Assembly: GCA_026874595.1 (NCBI GenBank)
Contig: CM049315.1
Location: 64,103,389 to 64,167,388 of the forward strand
Direction: 5' to 3'
DNA length: 64,000 bases
Source of the DNA: Sipunculus nudus
Lineage: Eukaryota; Annelida; Sipuncula; Golfingiida; Sipunculidae
Shown: piece after piece, positions 1 through 11,944 of the stretch
Layout of the letters: the number at the start of each line of letters is the position of its first letter
Position numbering within the stretch: position 1 is the stretch's first letter
The notes under the pieces: model-generated
Seen by the model: the letters and a program-made list of their open reading frames with translations, nothing else
Databases searched by the model: none
Told to the model about the DNA's origin: nothing
Program-made: the position numbers and the translations under genes

Positions 1-830
1 CACTAAGAACCAGTTAGAAACGTCTTTTACGCCGAAATCAGCTCGTTTTTTTCGTAATACAAGATCGTGATTTGTGCAGAAACGGCTGATTTAAACTGCA
101 ATAGAAGCGTTTTAATAGCTTCATCAGGCCATTTAAAACAAGTTACAAACGTCGTTTTTGCCGAAATCAGCTCGGTTTTCGCTTTAAACAAGATCGTGTC
201 TTGTGCAATGATCACCGATTTAAACTGTGAAAGAAGCGTTTTAGAAGCTTCATCAGGCCATTAAGAACCAGTTAGAAACGTCGTTATTGCTGAAATCAGT
301 TCGATTTTTTTTGCGTAATGCAAGATCGTGTTTGTGCAAATATTGCAGATTTAAATTGCAAAAGAATCAATTCAGGAGCTTTATTAGGCCTTTAAAACCA
401 GATACCAACGTCTTTTCCGCCGAAATCAGCTCGGTTTTTGCGTAATACAAGACCGTGTTTTGTGCAAAGATGACCGATTTAAACTGCCAAGGAAGCCTTT
501 TAGAAGCTTCATCAGGCCATCAAAAACCTGTTAGTAACGTCGTTTTTGCTGAAATCAGCTCGATTTTTTGCGTAATACAAAATCGTGTGTTGTGCAAAGA
601 TGACCGATTTAAACTGCTAAAGAAGCGTTTTAGAAGCTTCATCAGGCCATTAAGAACCAGTTAGAAACGTCTTTTACGCCGAAATCAGCTCTTTTTTCGT
701 TATACATGATCGTGATTTGTGCACAAACGGCTGATTTAAACTGCGATAGAAGCGTTTTAATAGCTTCATTAGGCCATTTAGAAATTGGTAAAAACGTCGC
801 TCTTGCTGAAATCAGATCGGTTTTCGCGTA
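1..830 (+). repeat. Displaced duplication, copy 1 (partner 3,482-4,312)
   Basis: This stretch of about 6.4 monomers matches 3,482-4,312 at an offset of 3,481 bp (3,482 after a 1-bp indel near 690) with only scattered substitutions. Both copies share unusual details such as a monomer with GCTTTAAACAAG in place of GCGTAATACAAG. The match ends near 830, where this copy continues with the CAACATCGTGTTGTGC monomer type and the partner does not. Confidence 0.85.
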
Positions 831-1679
831 ATACAACATCGTGTTGTGCAAAATAGAAGATTAAAATTGCAAAAGAAGCAATTCAGAAGCTCCATTAGGC
901 CATTTAGAACCGGATACAAACATCCATCTCGCCGAAATCAGCTAGGTTTTTGGCTAATTCAGGAACGTGTGTTGTGCAAAAATTACAGATTTCAATTGCA
1001 AAAGAAGCAATTCAGAAGCTTCATTAGGCCGTTTAGAATCAGATACAAACGTCTTTTACGACGAAATCAGCTCGGTTTTTTCCTAATACAAGATCGTGAT
1101 TTGTGCAGACACGGCTAATATAAACTGCGATAGAAGCGTTTAAATAGCTTCATTAGGCCATTTAGAAATTGTTAAAAACGTCGCTCTTGGTGAAATCAGA
1201 TCGGTTTTCGCGTAGTACAAGATCGTGTCTTGTGCAATGATCACCGATTTAAACTGCGAAAGAAGCCTTTTAGAAGCTTCATCAGGCCATTAAGAACCCG
1301 TTAGAAACGACGTTTTTGCTGAAATCAGCTCGATTTTTTTGCGTAATGCAAGATCGTGTTTGTGCAAATATTGCAGATTTAAATTGTAAAAGAATCAATT
1401 CAGGAGCTTTATTAGACCATTTAGATCCAGATACCAACGTCTTTTTCGCCGAAATCAGCTCGTTTTTGCGTAATACAAGACCGTGTTTTGTGCAAAGATG
1501 ACCGATTTAAACTGCCAAGGAAGCCTTTTAGAAGCTTCATCAGGCCATTAAGAACCAGTTAGCAACGTCGTTTTTGCTGAAATCAGCTCGATTTTTTGCG
1601 TAATACAAAATCGTGTGTTGTGCAAAGATGACCGATTTAAACTGCTTAAGAAGCGTTTTAGAAGCTTCATCAGGCCATT

Positions 1680-2850
1680 GAGAACCAGTTAGAAACGTCT
1701 TTTACGCCGAAATCAGCTCGTTTTTTTCGTAATACAAGATCGTAATTTGTGCAGAAACGGCTGATTTAAACTGCGATAGAAGCGTTTTAATAGCTTCATT
1801 AGGCCATTTAGAAATTGGTAAAATCGTCGCTCTTGCTGAAATCAGATCGGTTTTTGCGTAATACAACATCGTGTTGTGCAAAATAGAAGATTAAAATTGC
1901 AAAAGAAGCAATTCAGAAGCTCCATTAGGCCATTTAGAACCGGGTACAAACATCGATCTCGCCGAAATCAGATAGGTTTTTGCCTAATTCAGGAACGTGT
2001 GTTGTGCAAAAATTACAGATTTAAATTGCAAAATAAGCAATACAGAAGCTCCATTAGGCCATTTAGAACCGGGTACAAACATCGATCTCGCCGAAATCAG
2101 CTAGGTTTTTGCCTAATTCATGATCGTGTGTTGTGCAAAAATTGCAGATTTAAATTGCAAAAGAAGCAATTCAGAAGCTTCATTAGGCCGTTTAGAACCA
2201 GATACAAACATCTTTTACGCCGAAATCAGCTCGGTTTTTGCGTAATACAAAATCGTGTGTTGTGCAAAGATGACCGATTTAAACTGGGAAAGAAGCGATT
2301 CAATAGCTTTATTAGTCGACTTAAAACCCGTTACAACCGTCGTTTTCGCTGAAATAAGCTCGGTTTTTGCGTAGTACAAGATCGTGTGTTGGGCAAATAT
2401 CACCGATTTAAACTGCGAGAGAAGAGATTCAATAGCTTCATAAGGCGACTTATAACCCGTTACAACCGTCGTTTTCGCCGAAATAAGCTCGGTTTTTGCG
2501 TAGTACAAGATCGTGTGTTGGGCAAATATCACCGATTAAAACTGCTAAATAAGCATTTTAGAAACTTCATCAGGCCATTAAGAACCAGTTAGAAACGGCG
2601 TTTTTGCTGAAATCAGCTCGATTTTTTTAGCGTCATATAAGATCGTGTTTGTGCAAAAATGACCGATTTAAACTGCAAAAGAAGAGTTTAAGAAGCTTCA
2701 ATAGGCCACTTAAAACCAGTTACAAAGATCTTTTTTGCCGAAATCGACTCGGTTTTTGCGTTATAATAGATCATGATCCGTGCAAAAATGGTCAGTTTAA
2801 ACTGCGAAAGAAGCGTTTCAGAAACTTCTTTAGGCGACTTAAAACCCGTT
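1680..2850 (+). repeat. Nine-monomer block, copy 1 (partner 4,391-5,561)
   Basis: The block matches 4,391-5,561 at a constant offset of 2,711 bp (21 monomers). It holds the monomer series that forms the 1,806-bp higher-order unit of array B, read in the opposite orientation: the TTGGGCAAATATCACCG monomers near 2,390 and 2,520 are diagnostic. It shows that arrays A and B come from one satellite population. Confidence 0.85.
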
Positions 2851-3481
2851 ACAATCGTCGTTTTCGTCGCAATCAGCTCGATTTTTTTGCGTAATGCAAG
2901 ATCGTGTTTGTGCAAATATTGCAGATTTAAATTGTAAAAGAATCAATTCAGGAGCTTTATTAGACCATTTAGATCCAGATACCAACGTCTTTTTCGCCGA
3001 AATCAGCTCGTTTTTGCGTAATACAAGACCGTGTTTTGTGCAAAGATGACCGATTTAAACTGCCAAGGAAGCCTTTTAGAAGCTTCATCAAGCCATTAAG
3101 AACCAGTTAGCAACGTCGCTCTTGCTGAAATCAGATCGATTTTTTGCGTAATACAAAATCGTGTGTTGTGCAAAGATGACCGATTTAAACTGCTTAAGAA
3201 GCGTTTTAGAAGCTTCATCAGGCCATTGAGAACCAGTTAGAAACGTCTTTTACGCCGAAATCAGCTCGTTTTTTTCGTAATACAAGATCGTGATTTTTGC
3301 AGAAACGGCTGATTTAAACTGCGATAGAAGCGTTTTAATAGCTTCATTAGGCCATTTAGAAATTGGTAAAATCGTCGCTCTTGCTGAAATCAGATCGGTT
3401 TTTGCGTAATACAAGATCGTGTTTTGTGCAAAGATGACCGATTTAAACTGCTAAAGAAGCGTTTTAGAAGCTTCATCAGGC

Positions 3482-4312
3482 CACTAAGAACCAGTTAGAA
3501 ATGTCTTTTACGCCGAAATCAGCTCGTTTTTTTCGTAATACAAGATCGTGATTTGTGCAGAAACGGCTGATTTAAACTGCAATAGAAGCGTTTTAATAGC
3601 TTCATCAGGCCATTTAAAACAAGTTACAAACGTCGTTTTTGCCGAAATCAGCTCGGTTTTCGCTTTAAACAAGATCGTGTCTTGTGCAATGATCACCGAT
3701 TTAAACTGTGAAAGAAGCGTTTTAGAAGCTTCATCAGGCCATTAAGAACCAGTTAGAAACGTCGTTTTTGCTGAAATCAGCTCGATTTTTTTTGCGTAAT
3801 GCAAGATCGTGTTTGTGCAAATATTGCAGATTTAAATTGCAAAAGAATCAATTCAGGAGCTTTATTAGGCCTTTAAAACCAGATACCAACGTCTTTTCCG
3901 CCGAAATCAGCTCGGTTTTTGCGTAATACAAGACCGTGTTTTGTGCAAAGATGACCGATTTAAACTGCCAAGGAAGCCTTTTAGAAGCTTCATCAGGCCA
4001 TCAAAAACCAGTTAGTAACGTCGTTTTTGCTGAAATCAGCTCGATTTTTTGCGTAATACAAAATCGTGTGTTGTGCAAAGATGACCGATTTAAACTGCTA
4101 AAGAAGCGTTTTAGAAGCTTCATCAGGCCATTAAGAACCAGTTAGAAACGTCTTTTACGCCGAAATCAGCTCTTTGTTTCGTAATACATGATCGTGATTT
4201 GTGCAGAAACGGCTGATTTAAACTGCGATAGAAGCGTTTTAATAGCTTCATTAGGCCATTTAGAAATTGGTAAAAACGTCGCTCTTGCTGAAATCAGATC
4301 GGTTTTTGCGTA
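3482..4312 (+). repeat. Displaced duplication, copy 2 (partner 1-830)
   Basis: Second copy of the block at 1-830. Near 4,312 it leaves the homology and repeats the monomers seen at 3,411-3,500, so a local gain of about seven monomers lies on its right side (GGCCACTAAGAACC recurs at about 3,479 and 4,384). Confidence 0.85.
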
Positions 4313-6293
4313 ATACAAGATCGTGTTTTGTGCAAAGATGACCGATTTAAACTGCTAAAGAAGCGTTTTAGAAGCTTCATCAGGCCACTAAGAACCAGTT
4401 AGAAACGTCTTTTACGCCGAAATCAGCTCGTTTTTTTTCGTAATACAAGATCGTGATTTGTGCAGAAACGGCTGATTTAAACTGCAATAGAAGCGTTTTA
4501 ATAGCTTCATTAGGCCATTTAGAAATTGGTAAAAACGTCGCTCTTGCTGAAATCAGATCGGTTTTCGCGTAATACAACATCGTGTTGTGCAAAATAGAAG
4601 ATTAAAATTGCAAAAGAAGCAATTCAGAAGCTCCATTAGGCCATTTAGAACCGGGTACAAACATCGATCTCGCCGAAATCAGATAGGTTTTTGCCTAATT
4701 CAGGAACGTGTGTTATGCAAAAATGACAGATTTAAATTGCAAAAGAAGCAATTCAGAAGCTCCATTAGGCCATTTAGAACCGGGTACAAACATCGATCTC
4801 GCCGAAATCAGCTAGGTTTTTGCCTAATTCATGATCGTGTGTTGTGCAAAAATTGCAGATTTAAATTGCAAAAGAAGCAATTCAGAAGCTTCATTAGGCC
4901 ATTTAGAACAAGATAAAAACATCTTTTACGCCGAAATCAGCTCGGTTTTTGCGTAATACAAAATCGTGTGTTGTGCAAAGATGACCGATTTAAACTGGGA
5001 AAGAAGCGATTCAATAGCTTCATTAGTCGACTTAAAACCCGTTACAACCGTCGTTTTCGCTGAAATAAGCTCGGTTTTTGCGTAGTACAAGATCGTGTGT
5101 TGGGCAAATATCACCGATTTAAACTGCGAGAGAAGAGATTCAATAGCTTCATAAGGCGACTTATAACCCGTTACAACCGTCGTTTTCGCCGAAATAAGCT
5201 CGGTTTTTGCGTAGTACAAGATCGTGTGTTGGGCAAATATCACCGATTAAAACTGCTAAATAAGCATTTTAGAAACTTCATCAGGCCATTAAGAACCAGT
5301 TAGAAACGGCGTTTTTGCTGAAATCAGCTCGATTTTTTTAGCGTAATATAAGATCGTGTTTGTGCAAAAATTACCGATTTAAACTGCAAAAGAAGAGTTT
5401 AAGAAGCTTCAATAGGCCACTTCAAACCAGTTACAAAGATCTTTTTTGCCGAAATCGACTCGGATTTTGCGTTATAATAGATCATGATTTGTGCAGAAAT
5501 GGCCAGTTTAAACTGCGAAAGAAGCGTTTCAGAAACTTCATTAGGCGACTTAAAACCCGTTACAAAAGTCGTTTTCGCCGCAGTCAGCTCGTTTTTTTCG
5601 TAATACAAGATCGTGATTTGTGCAGAAACGGCTGATTTAAACTGCGATAGAAGCCTTTTAATAGCTTCATTAGGCCATTTAGAAATTGGTAAAAACGTCG
5701 CTCTTGCTGAAATCAGATCGGTTTTTGCGTAATACAAGATCGTGTTTTGTGCAAAGATGACCGATTTAAACTGCGAAAGAAGCGTTTTAGAAGCTTCATC
5801 GGGCCATTAAGAACCAGTTAGCAACGTCGTTTTTGCTGAAATCAGCTCGTTTTTTTTTTTGCGTAATACAAAATTGTCTGTTGTGCAAAGATGACCGATT
5901 TAAACTGCTAAAGAAGCGTTTTAGAAGATTCATCAGGCAATTAAGAAGTTAGAAACGTCGTTTTTGCTAAAATTAGCTCGATTTTTTAGTGTAATATAAG
6001 ATCGTGTTTGTGCAAAGATGACCGATTTAAACTGCAAAAGAAGAGTTTAAGAAGGTTCAATAGGCCACTTAAAACCAGTTACAAAGATCTTTTTTGCCGA
6101 AATCGACTCGGTTTTTGCGTTATAATAGATCATGATCCGTGCAAAAATGGCCAGTTTAAACTGCGAAAGAAGCGTTTCAGAAACTTCATTAGGCGACTTA
6201 AAACCCGTTACAATCGTCGTTTTCGTCGCAATCAGCTCGGTTTTCGCGTACTACAAGATCGTGTGTTGTGCAAAAATGGCCGTTTAAATTGCA
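3791..6293 (+). repeat. Inverted duplication, left arm (partner 15,668-18,170)
   Basis: About 2.5 kb is the reverse complement of 15,668-18,170. Every landmark pair tested sums to 21,960 or 21,961 (for example 4,587 with 17,374, 5,097 with 16,864, 5,360 with 16,601, 6,008 with 15,952), so the arms have almost no net indels. Shared rare details include a run of 11 T at 5,850-5,860, mirrored by 11 A near 16,100, and a shortened monomer at 5,945 (TTAAGAAGTTAG). The inner end of the right arm coincides with the orientation switch at 15,665/15,666. Confidence 0.85.
4391..5561 (+). repeat. Nine-monomer block, copy 2 (partner 1,680-2,850)
   Basis: Second copy of the block, offset 2,711 bp, with few substitutions. 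It lies inside the left arm of the large inverted duplication. Confidence 0.85.
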
Positions 6294-6486
6294 AATGAAG
6301 CATTTTAATAGCTTCATCAGGCCATTTAAAACAAGTTACAAACGTCGTTTTTGCCGAAATCAGCTCGGTTTTCGCTTTAAACAAGATCGTGTCTTGTGCA
6401 ATGATCACCGATTTAAACTGTGAAAGAAGCGTTTTAGAAGCTTCATCAGGCCATTAAGAACCAGTTAGAAACGTCGTTTTTGCTGA

Positions 6487-8037
6487 AATCAGCTCGATTT
6501 TTTTGCGTAATGCAAGATCGTGTTTGTGCAAATATTGCAGATTTAAATTGCAAAAGAATCAATTCAGCAGCTTTATTAGGCCATTTAGAACCAGATACCA
6601 ACGTCTTTTTCGCCGAAATCAGCTCGGTTTTTGCGTAATACAAGACCGTGTTTTGTGCAAAGATGACCGATTTAAACTGCCAAGGAAGCCTTTTAGAAGC
6701 TTCATCAGGCCATTAAAAACCAGTTAGCAACGTCGTTTTTGCTGAAATCAGCTCGATTTTTTACGTAATACAAAATCGTGTGTTGTGCAAAGATGACCGA
6801 TTTAAACTGCTAAAGAAGCATTTTAGAAGCTTCATCAGGCCATTAAGAACCAGTTAGAAACGTCTTTTACGCCGAAATCAGCTCTTTTTTTCGTAATACA
6901 AGATCGTGATTTGTGCAGAAATGGCTGATTTAAACTGCGATAGAAGCGTTTTAATAGCTTCATTAGGCCATTTAGAAATTGGTAAAAACGTCGCTCTTGC
7001 TGAAATCAGATCGGTTTTCGCGTAATACAACATCGTGTTGTGCAAAATAGAAGATTCAAATTGCAAAAGAAGCAACTCAGAAGCTCCATTAGGCCATTTA
7101 GAACCGGGTACAAACATCGATCTCGCCGAAATCAGCTAGGTTTTTGGCTAATTCAGGAACGTGTGTTGTGCAAAAATTACAGATTTCAATTGCAAAAGAA
7201 GCAATTCAGAAGCTTCATTAGGCCGTTTAGAACCAGTTACTAAAGTCGTTTTTCCCGAAATCAGCGCGATTTTTGCGTTTTACAAGATCGTACGTTGTGA
7301 AAAAAAATGGCTGATTTGAACTGCGAAAGAAGCGTTTTAATAGCTTCATCAGGCCATTTAGAAATTGTTAAAAACGTCGCTTTTGCTGAAATCAGATCGG
7401 TTTTCGCGTAGTACAAGATCGTGTTGTGCAAAATAGAAGATTAAAATTGCAAAAGAAGCAATTCAGAAGCTCCATTAGGCCATTTAGAACCGGGTACAAA
7501 CATCGATCTCGCCGAAATCAGCTAGGTTTTTGCCTAATTCATGATCGTGTGTTGTGCAAAAATTGCAGATTTAAATTGCAAAAGAAGCAATTCAGAAACT
7601 TCATTAGGCCGTTTAGAACCAGATACAAACATCTTTCACGCCGAAATCAGCTCGGTTTTTGCGTAATACAAAAGCGTGTTTTGTGCAAAGATGACCGATT
7701 TAAACTGCAAAAGAAGCAATTAAGAAGCTTTATCAGGCCATTTGAATCAGTTAGGAACGTCGTTTTTGCTGAAATCAGCTCGGTTTTTTTTTTGCGTAAT
7801 ATAAGATCGTGTGTTGTGCAAAGATGATCGATTTAAACTGCAAAAGAAGCGTTTGAGAAAACTTCATTAGGCCATTTAGAACCAGTTACAAATGTCGTTT
7901 TTTGGCCGAAATCAGCTCGGATTTTGCGTAATATAGGATTCTGTTTTGTGCAAAATGGCCGATTTAAACTGAGAAAGAAGCGTTTTAGAAGCTTCATTTG
8001 TCCATTTACAACCAGTTACAAAAGTCGTTTTTGCCGA
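6487..8037 (+). repeat. 12-monomer tandem unit, copy 1 (1,551 bp)
   Basis: Positions from 6,487 recur at +1,551 through the whole unit (6,503 and 8,054, 6,878 and 8,429, 7,040 and 8,591). Its end at 8,037 directly abuts copy 2. The copies differ by few substitutions and small indels, such as the A run near 7,302. Confidence 0.88.
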
Positions 8038-9586
8038 AATCAGCTCGATTTTTTTGCGTAATGCAAGATCGTGTTTGTGCAAATATTGCAGATTTAAATT
8101 GCAAAAGAATCAATTCAGCAGCTTTATTAGGCCATTTAGAACCAGATACCAACGTCTTTTTCGCCGAAATCAGCTCGGTTTTTGCGTAATACAAGACCGT
8201 GTTTTGTGCAAAGATGACCTATTTAAACTGCCAAGGAAGCCTTTTAGAAGCTTCATCAGGCCATTAAAAACCAGTTAGCAACGTCGTTTTTGCTGAAATC
8301 AGCTCGATTTTTTGCGTAATACAAAATCGTGTGTTGTGCAAAGATGACCGATTTAAACTGCTAAAGAAGCGTTTTAGAAGCTTCATCAGGCCATTAAGAA
8401 CCAGTTAGAAACGTCTTTTACGCCGAAATCAGCTCTTTTTTTCGTAATACAAGATCGTGATTTGTGCAGAAATGGCTGATTTAAACTGCGATAGAAGCGT
8501 TTTAATAGCTTCATTAGGCCATTTAGAAATTGGTAAAAAGGTCGCTCTTGCTGAAATCAGATCGGTTTTCGCGTAATACAACATCGTGTTGTGCAAAATA
8601 GAAGATTCAAATTGCAAAAGAAGCAATTCAGAAGCTCCATTAGGCCATTTAGAACCGGGTACAAACATCGATCTCGCCGAAATCAGCTAGGTTTTTGGCT
8701 AATTCAGGAACGTGTGTTGTGCAAAAATTACAGATTTCAATTGCAAAAGAAGCAATTCAGAAGCTTCATTAGGCCGTTTAGAACCAGTTACAAAAGTCGT
8801 TTTTGCCGAAATCAGCGCGATTTTTGCGTTATACAAGATCGTATGTTGTGAATAAATGGCCGATTTGAACTGCGAAAGAAGCGTTTTAATAGCTTCATCA
8901 GGCCATTTAGAAATTGTTAAAAACGTCGCTTTTGCTGAAATCAGATCGGTTTTCGCGTAGTACAAGATCGTGTTGTGCAAAATAGAAGATTAAAATTGCA
9001 AAAGAAGCAATTCAGAAGCTCCATTAGGCCATTTAGAACCGGGTACAAACATCGATCTCGCCGAAATCAGCTAGGTTTTTGCCTAATTCATGATCGTGTG
9101 TTGTGCAAAAATTGCAGATTTAAATTGCAAAAGAAGCAATTCAGAAGCTTCATTAGGCCGTTTAGAACCAGATACAAACATCTTTTACGCCGAAATCAGC
9201 TCGGTTTTTGCGTAATACAAAATCGTGTTTTGTGCATAGATGACCGATTTAAACTGCAAAAGAAGCAATTAAGAAGCTTTATCAGGCCATTAAGAATCAG
9301 TTAGGAACGTCGTTTTTGCTGAAATCAGCTCGGTTTTTTTTTGCGTAATATAAGATCGTGTGTTGTGCAAAGATGATCGATTTAAACTGCAAAGAAGCGA
9401 TTGAGAAAACTTCATTAGGCCATTTAGAACCAGTTACAAATGTCGTTTTTTGGCCGAAATCAGCTCGGATTTTGCGTAATATAGGATTCTGTTTTGTGCA
9501 AAATGGCCGATTTAAACTGCGAAAGAAGCGTTTTAGAAGCTTCATTTGTCCATTTACAACCAGTTACAAAAGTCGTTTTTGCCGAA
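8038..9586 (+). repeat. 12-monomer tandem unit, copy 2 (1,549 bp)
   Basis: Tandem copy of 6,487-8,037. The homology stops near 9,586, where the next monomer has CAGCGCGATTTTCGCG instead of CAGCTCGATTTTTTTG. Part of it continues into a block also present at 13,740-14,893. Confidence 0.88.
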
Positions 9587-10037
9587 ATCAGCGCGATTTT
9601 CGCGTTATACAAGATCGTACGTTGTGAATAAATGGCCGATTTGAACTGCGAAAGAAGCGTTTTAATAGCTTCATCAGGCCATTTAGAACAAGTTACGAAC
9701 GTCGTTTTTCCCGAAATCAGCTCGGTGTTCGCTTTATACAAGATCGTGTCTTGTGCAATGATCACCGATTTAAACTGCGAAGGAAGCCTTTTAGAAGCTT
9801 CATTAGGCCATTAAGAACCAGTTAGAAACGTCGTTTTTGCTGAAATCAGCTCGATTTTTTTGCGTAATGCAAGATCGTGTTTCTGCAAATATTGCAGATT
9901 TAAATTGCAAAAGAATCAATTCAGGAGCTTTATTAGGCCATTTAGAACCAGATACCAACGTCTTTTTCGCCGAAATCAGCTCGATTTTTTGCGTAATACA
10001 AAATCGTGTGTTGTGCAAAGATGACCGATTTAAACTG
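8885..10037 (+). repeat. Displaced duplication, copy 1 (partner 13,740-14,893)
   Basis: Matches 13,740-14,893 at an offset of 4,855-4,856 bp. The pair brackets the fold-back element and ends a few bases before the insertion site, where this copy has CTGCTTATGAAG and the partner CTGCAAAAGAAG. Confidence 0.85.
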
Positions 10038-10046
10038 CTTATGAAG

Positions 10047-10057
10047 CGTTTTAGAAG
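10047..10057. other. Target-site duplication, left copy
   Basis: CGTTTTAGAAG immediately precedes the element and is repeated exactly at 12,195-12,205. Uninterrupted monomers read CGTTTTAGAAGCTTCATC, so the array resumes in register after the insertion with 11 bp duplicated. Confidence 0.85.
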
Positions 10058-10293
10058 GTAACAGGAACTCTCGGCCCCAGAGACACTCGTCCCAGAGACA
10101 CTCGGCCCCAGCGACTCTCGGCCCCAGAGACACTCGGCCCCTGAGACGCTCGGCCCTAGAGACACTCGGCCCCTAGTCAGCAGGACCCAGCGACACTCGG
10201 CCCCGTCCGGTCGCCGCCCCCAGAGACACTCGGCCCAGGAGTCTAGCCTCGGGAAACCCCTCAGAAAACCTTCCCGTAGTTATCCCTTCCGGG
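10058..10293 (+). repeat. Left terminal inverted repeat of fold-back element
   Basis: It pairs with the reverse complement of 11,945-12,194. In the outer 180 bp the order of minisatellite variants is the same in both arms with only a handful of substitutions. The inner part (AAACCCCTCAGAAAAC, then GTAGTTATC) also pairs, with a short gap of about 4 bp and more mismatches. The first few bases (GTA before ACAGG) do not match the other end, so the exact tip is uncertain by about 3 bp. Confidence 0.85.
10070..10240 (+). repeat. GC-rich 16-bp minisatellite, left arm
   Basis: About nine units begin CTCGGCCC and end AGAGACA or a variant (AGCGACT, TGAGACG). Most are 15-16 bp; two are expanded to about 31-33 bp, carrying TAGTCAGCAGGACC and GTCCGGTCGCCGCC. 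The composition contrasts sharply with the AT-rich satellite on the left and the AT-rich core on the right. Confidence 0.9.
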
Positions 10294-10760
10294 CCAGAGG
10301 TCTGATACTAGCTTACCGTCTTATACTAGCTTAGAAAAACCCCTCAGAAAACAACCTTCCCGTAGATATACTGAGTCGGAAGTCGGAGAATGGAAGCCCG
10401 TTTTTTTACCGTCTTAGGTTCATTAGGGAAGGGTTTAATGAGTCAAAACAAAAACGAGAGAAAGTGAAAGTAAAACGTATTTATTAATTGAAAATAGTGT
10501 TTAATGTTAAATATGTAGTTCCTGATTATGATATTAGCCAATATATACACAAACCGAAATAGAAAACGTTCCAAATATCACAGTATGAATGAAGTATATG
10601 AAAGTGACCCGTAAAGTCACCAAATTACAAATTAAAAAGTAGGCTTATATACAAGTATGTCAATTTACACACATATATAAAACAAATCAAAGTAGAAAGT
10701 GTTTTCTACTTCGTGTTTTCTACTTCTAATTTCTAACTAATGTTAACTAACGTTAATGTT

Positions 10761-11050
10761 CTAACTAATGACAGAGCGTACATAAAGAAGCAAGAATACA
10801 CACACAATGCCAAAATCTTAAAGAAACGGTAAATTATGACTACTTCCACATATACACATCAAATATCGTTGATGTTTTAACTAATGACAGAGCGTACGTT
10901 AAAAGCAATGGTATAAGAACTCTTCTCTAATGGGATTGATATGTATACAAAATTCATATATATATATACAAAGCCAAAATCATAAAGAAACTGTAATTTA
11001 CGACTATTAGGAACGGTAATTTATGACTATTTCCACATATATACATAAAA
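10761..11050 (+). repeat. Imperfect direct duplication inside the element core
   Basis: CTAATGACAGAGCGTAC occurs at 10,765 and 10,881. Further on, GCCAAAATC(T/A)TAAAGAAAC occurs at 10,809 and 10,973, and TTATGACTA followed by TTCCACATATA occurs in both halves, with an extra GGAACGGTAA copy near 11,010. The two offsets (116 and 164 bp) differ, so the copies have since gained or lost sequence. Confidence 0.75.
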
Positions 11051-11811
11051 GATATGAAGTATTCCAAAGGCCATAGAGCCTGCATCAAGCACACATTTAA
11101 GTTCCACTGTGTACGCTACATTTCAAACTCTGGTTTGTGAATGACGTCTTGGTTAGTTGATTATGGATATGCTCAATCAGGGATTTACCGAACTTACTAT
11201 GCAATCAAAGGTTATTGTTATGACGGCAGTAATCACAGCCAACAAGATCACAAAGACGGCAATTAGACTTCGATCAATACCGAGACAAACGGATCAATAC
11301 CGAGGTAAATTTAACGGTGACAATTTCTCATTTTATATCAGTTATTTCTTGATTCATTTATATAAATACTACAGCGTATTATAAAAAAGAAATATTATAT
11401 TTGGCTCCTTCAACGTTTATTGCATCCATTTATTTGGCGTGACCACCACAGGATAATGGTTCAGCACCTTTTATTTAACAATCTATAAATTTTTTATAAG
11501 TCATATACAAAGATAATTTTATGATATCTGGGCTACACGAAGATATTTGTTTCACGAGAAAGGACGGTCCGTGCCGAGGCCTGGCCCCAATATTTTTGGG
11601 GGGTAAGTTAATGCGGCCTTCAGGAAACAGTTGAAATGAACGAACACATAAGGTTACGAAAACTAATAATTTAAGAGGAGACATAACACCTGGCCATGTA
11701 TTTTCTATTGTGTGTAAAATACATATAATTTGTGGAATATGATAAAGAATCATATGGATTATTATACAGATATTGTTTCAAAAATAAGCATGGTTTTAAT
11801 TTTTATATACA

Positions 11812-11814
<3 letters not shown>

Positions 11815-11882
<68 letters not shown>
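11815..11882. repeat. (AT)n microsatellite, about 34 units
   Basis: A perfect alternation of A and T over about 68 bp, flanked by TACACCA and TTGTATGTG. It is self-complementary, so it could extrude, and its length is likely polymorphic and error-prone in sequencing. Confidence 0.97.
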
Positions 11883-11885
<3 letters not shown>

Positions 11886-11944
11886 ATGTGCCATATTTGT
11901 TTTTTATGAAAATTTAACTTTAATTTCTTCGTGGCGTTCAATAT

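Larger units (their letters stand above)
1..10057 (+). repeat. Satellite array A, left part (forward monomers)
   Basis: Tandem monomers of about 129 bp fill this stretch. The GATTTAAA box starts at 88, 217, 348, 476, 606, 733, 859 and 988, so spacings are 126-131 bp. Each monomer carries in order the box, a GAAGCTTC-type palindrome (variants GAAGCTCC, ATAGCTTC), GGCCATT(T/A)AGAACC, a CpG-rich segment, CAGCTCGGTTTT with a variable T tract, and GCGTAATACAAGATCGTG. Two broad monomer flavours alternate irregularly, one with AAACTGC after the box and one with AAATTGC. Several multi-monomer duplications are listed separately. No gene is present: open frames are short, occur on both strands and recur with the repeat. 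The array opens at base 1, so its left end is outside the window. Confidence 0.96.
10294..11944. other. AT-rich core of fold-back element, no gene recognised
   Basis: About 1.65 kb unlike the satellite. Near 10,306-10,336 ATACTAGCTTA-like text occurs twice, and the inner terminal-repeat motif CCCCTCAGAAAAC recurs at about 10,339. GATCAATACCGAG occurs twice near 11,272-11,304. A short hairpin with CCCCAA and TTGGGG stems lies near 11,583. A frame of 75 codons at 11,157-11,384 has no recognisable family and no repeat of its own, and I do not call it a gene. Confidence 0.7.

Noticed and set aside
1-10057. CRISPR array
   Set aside because: Repeats are about 129 bp, contiguous and diverged, with no short conserved repeat separated by unique spacers, and no cas genes are present.
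11157-11384. 75-codon frame in the fold-back core as a possible transposase remnant
   Set aside because: It is short, has no recognisable motif or catalytic residues and lies in AT-rich DNA where such frames are expected by chance.
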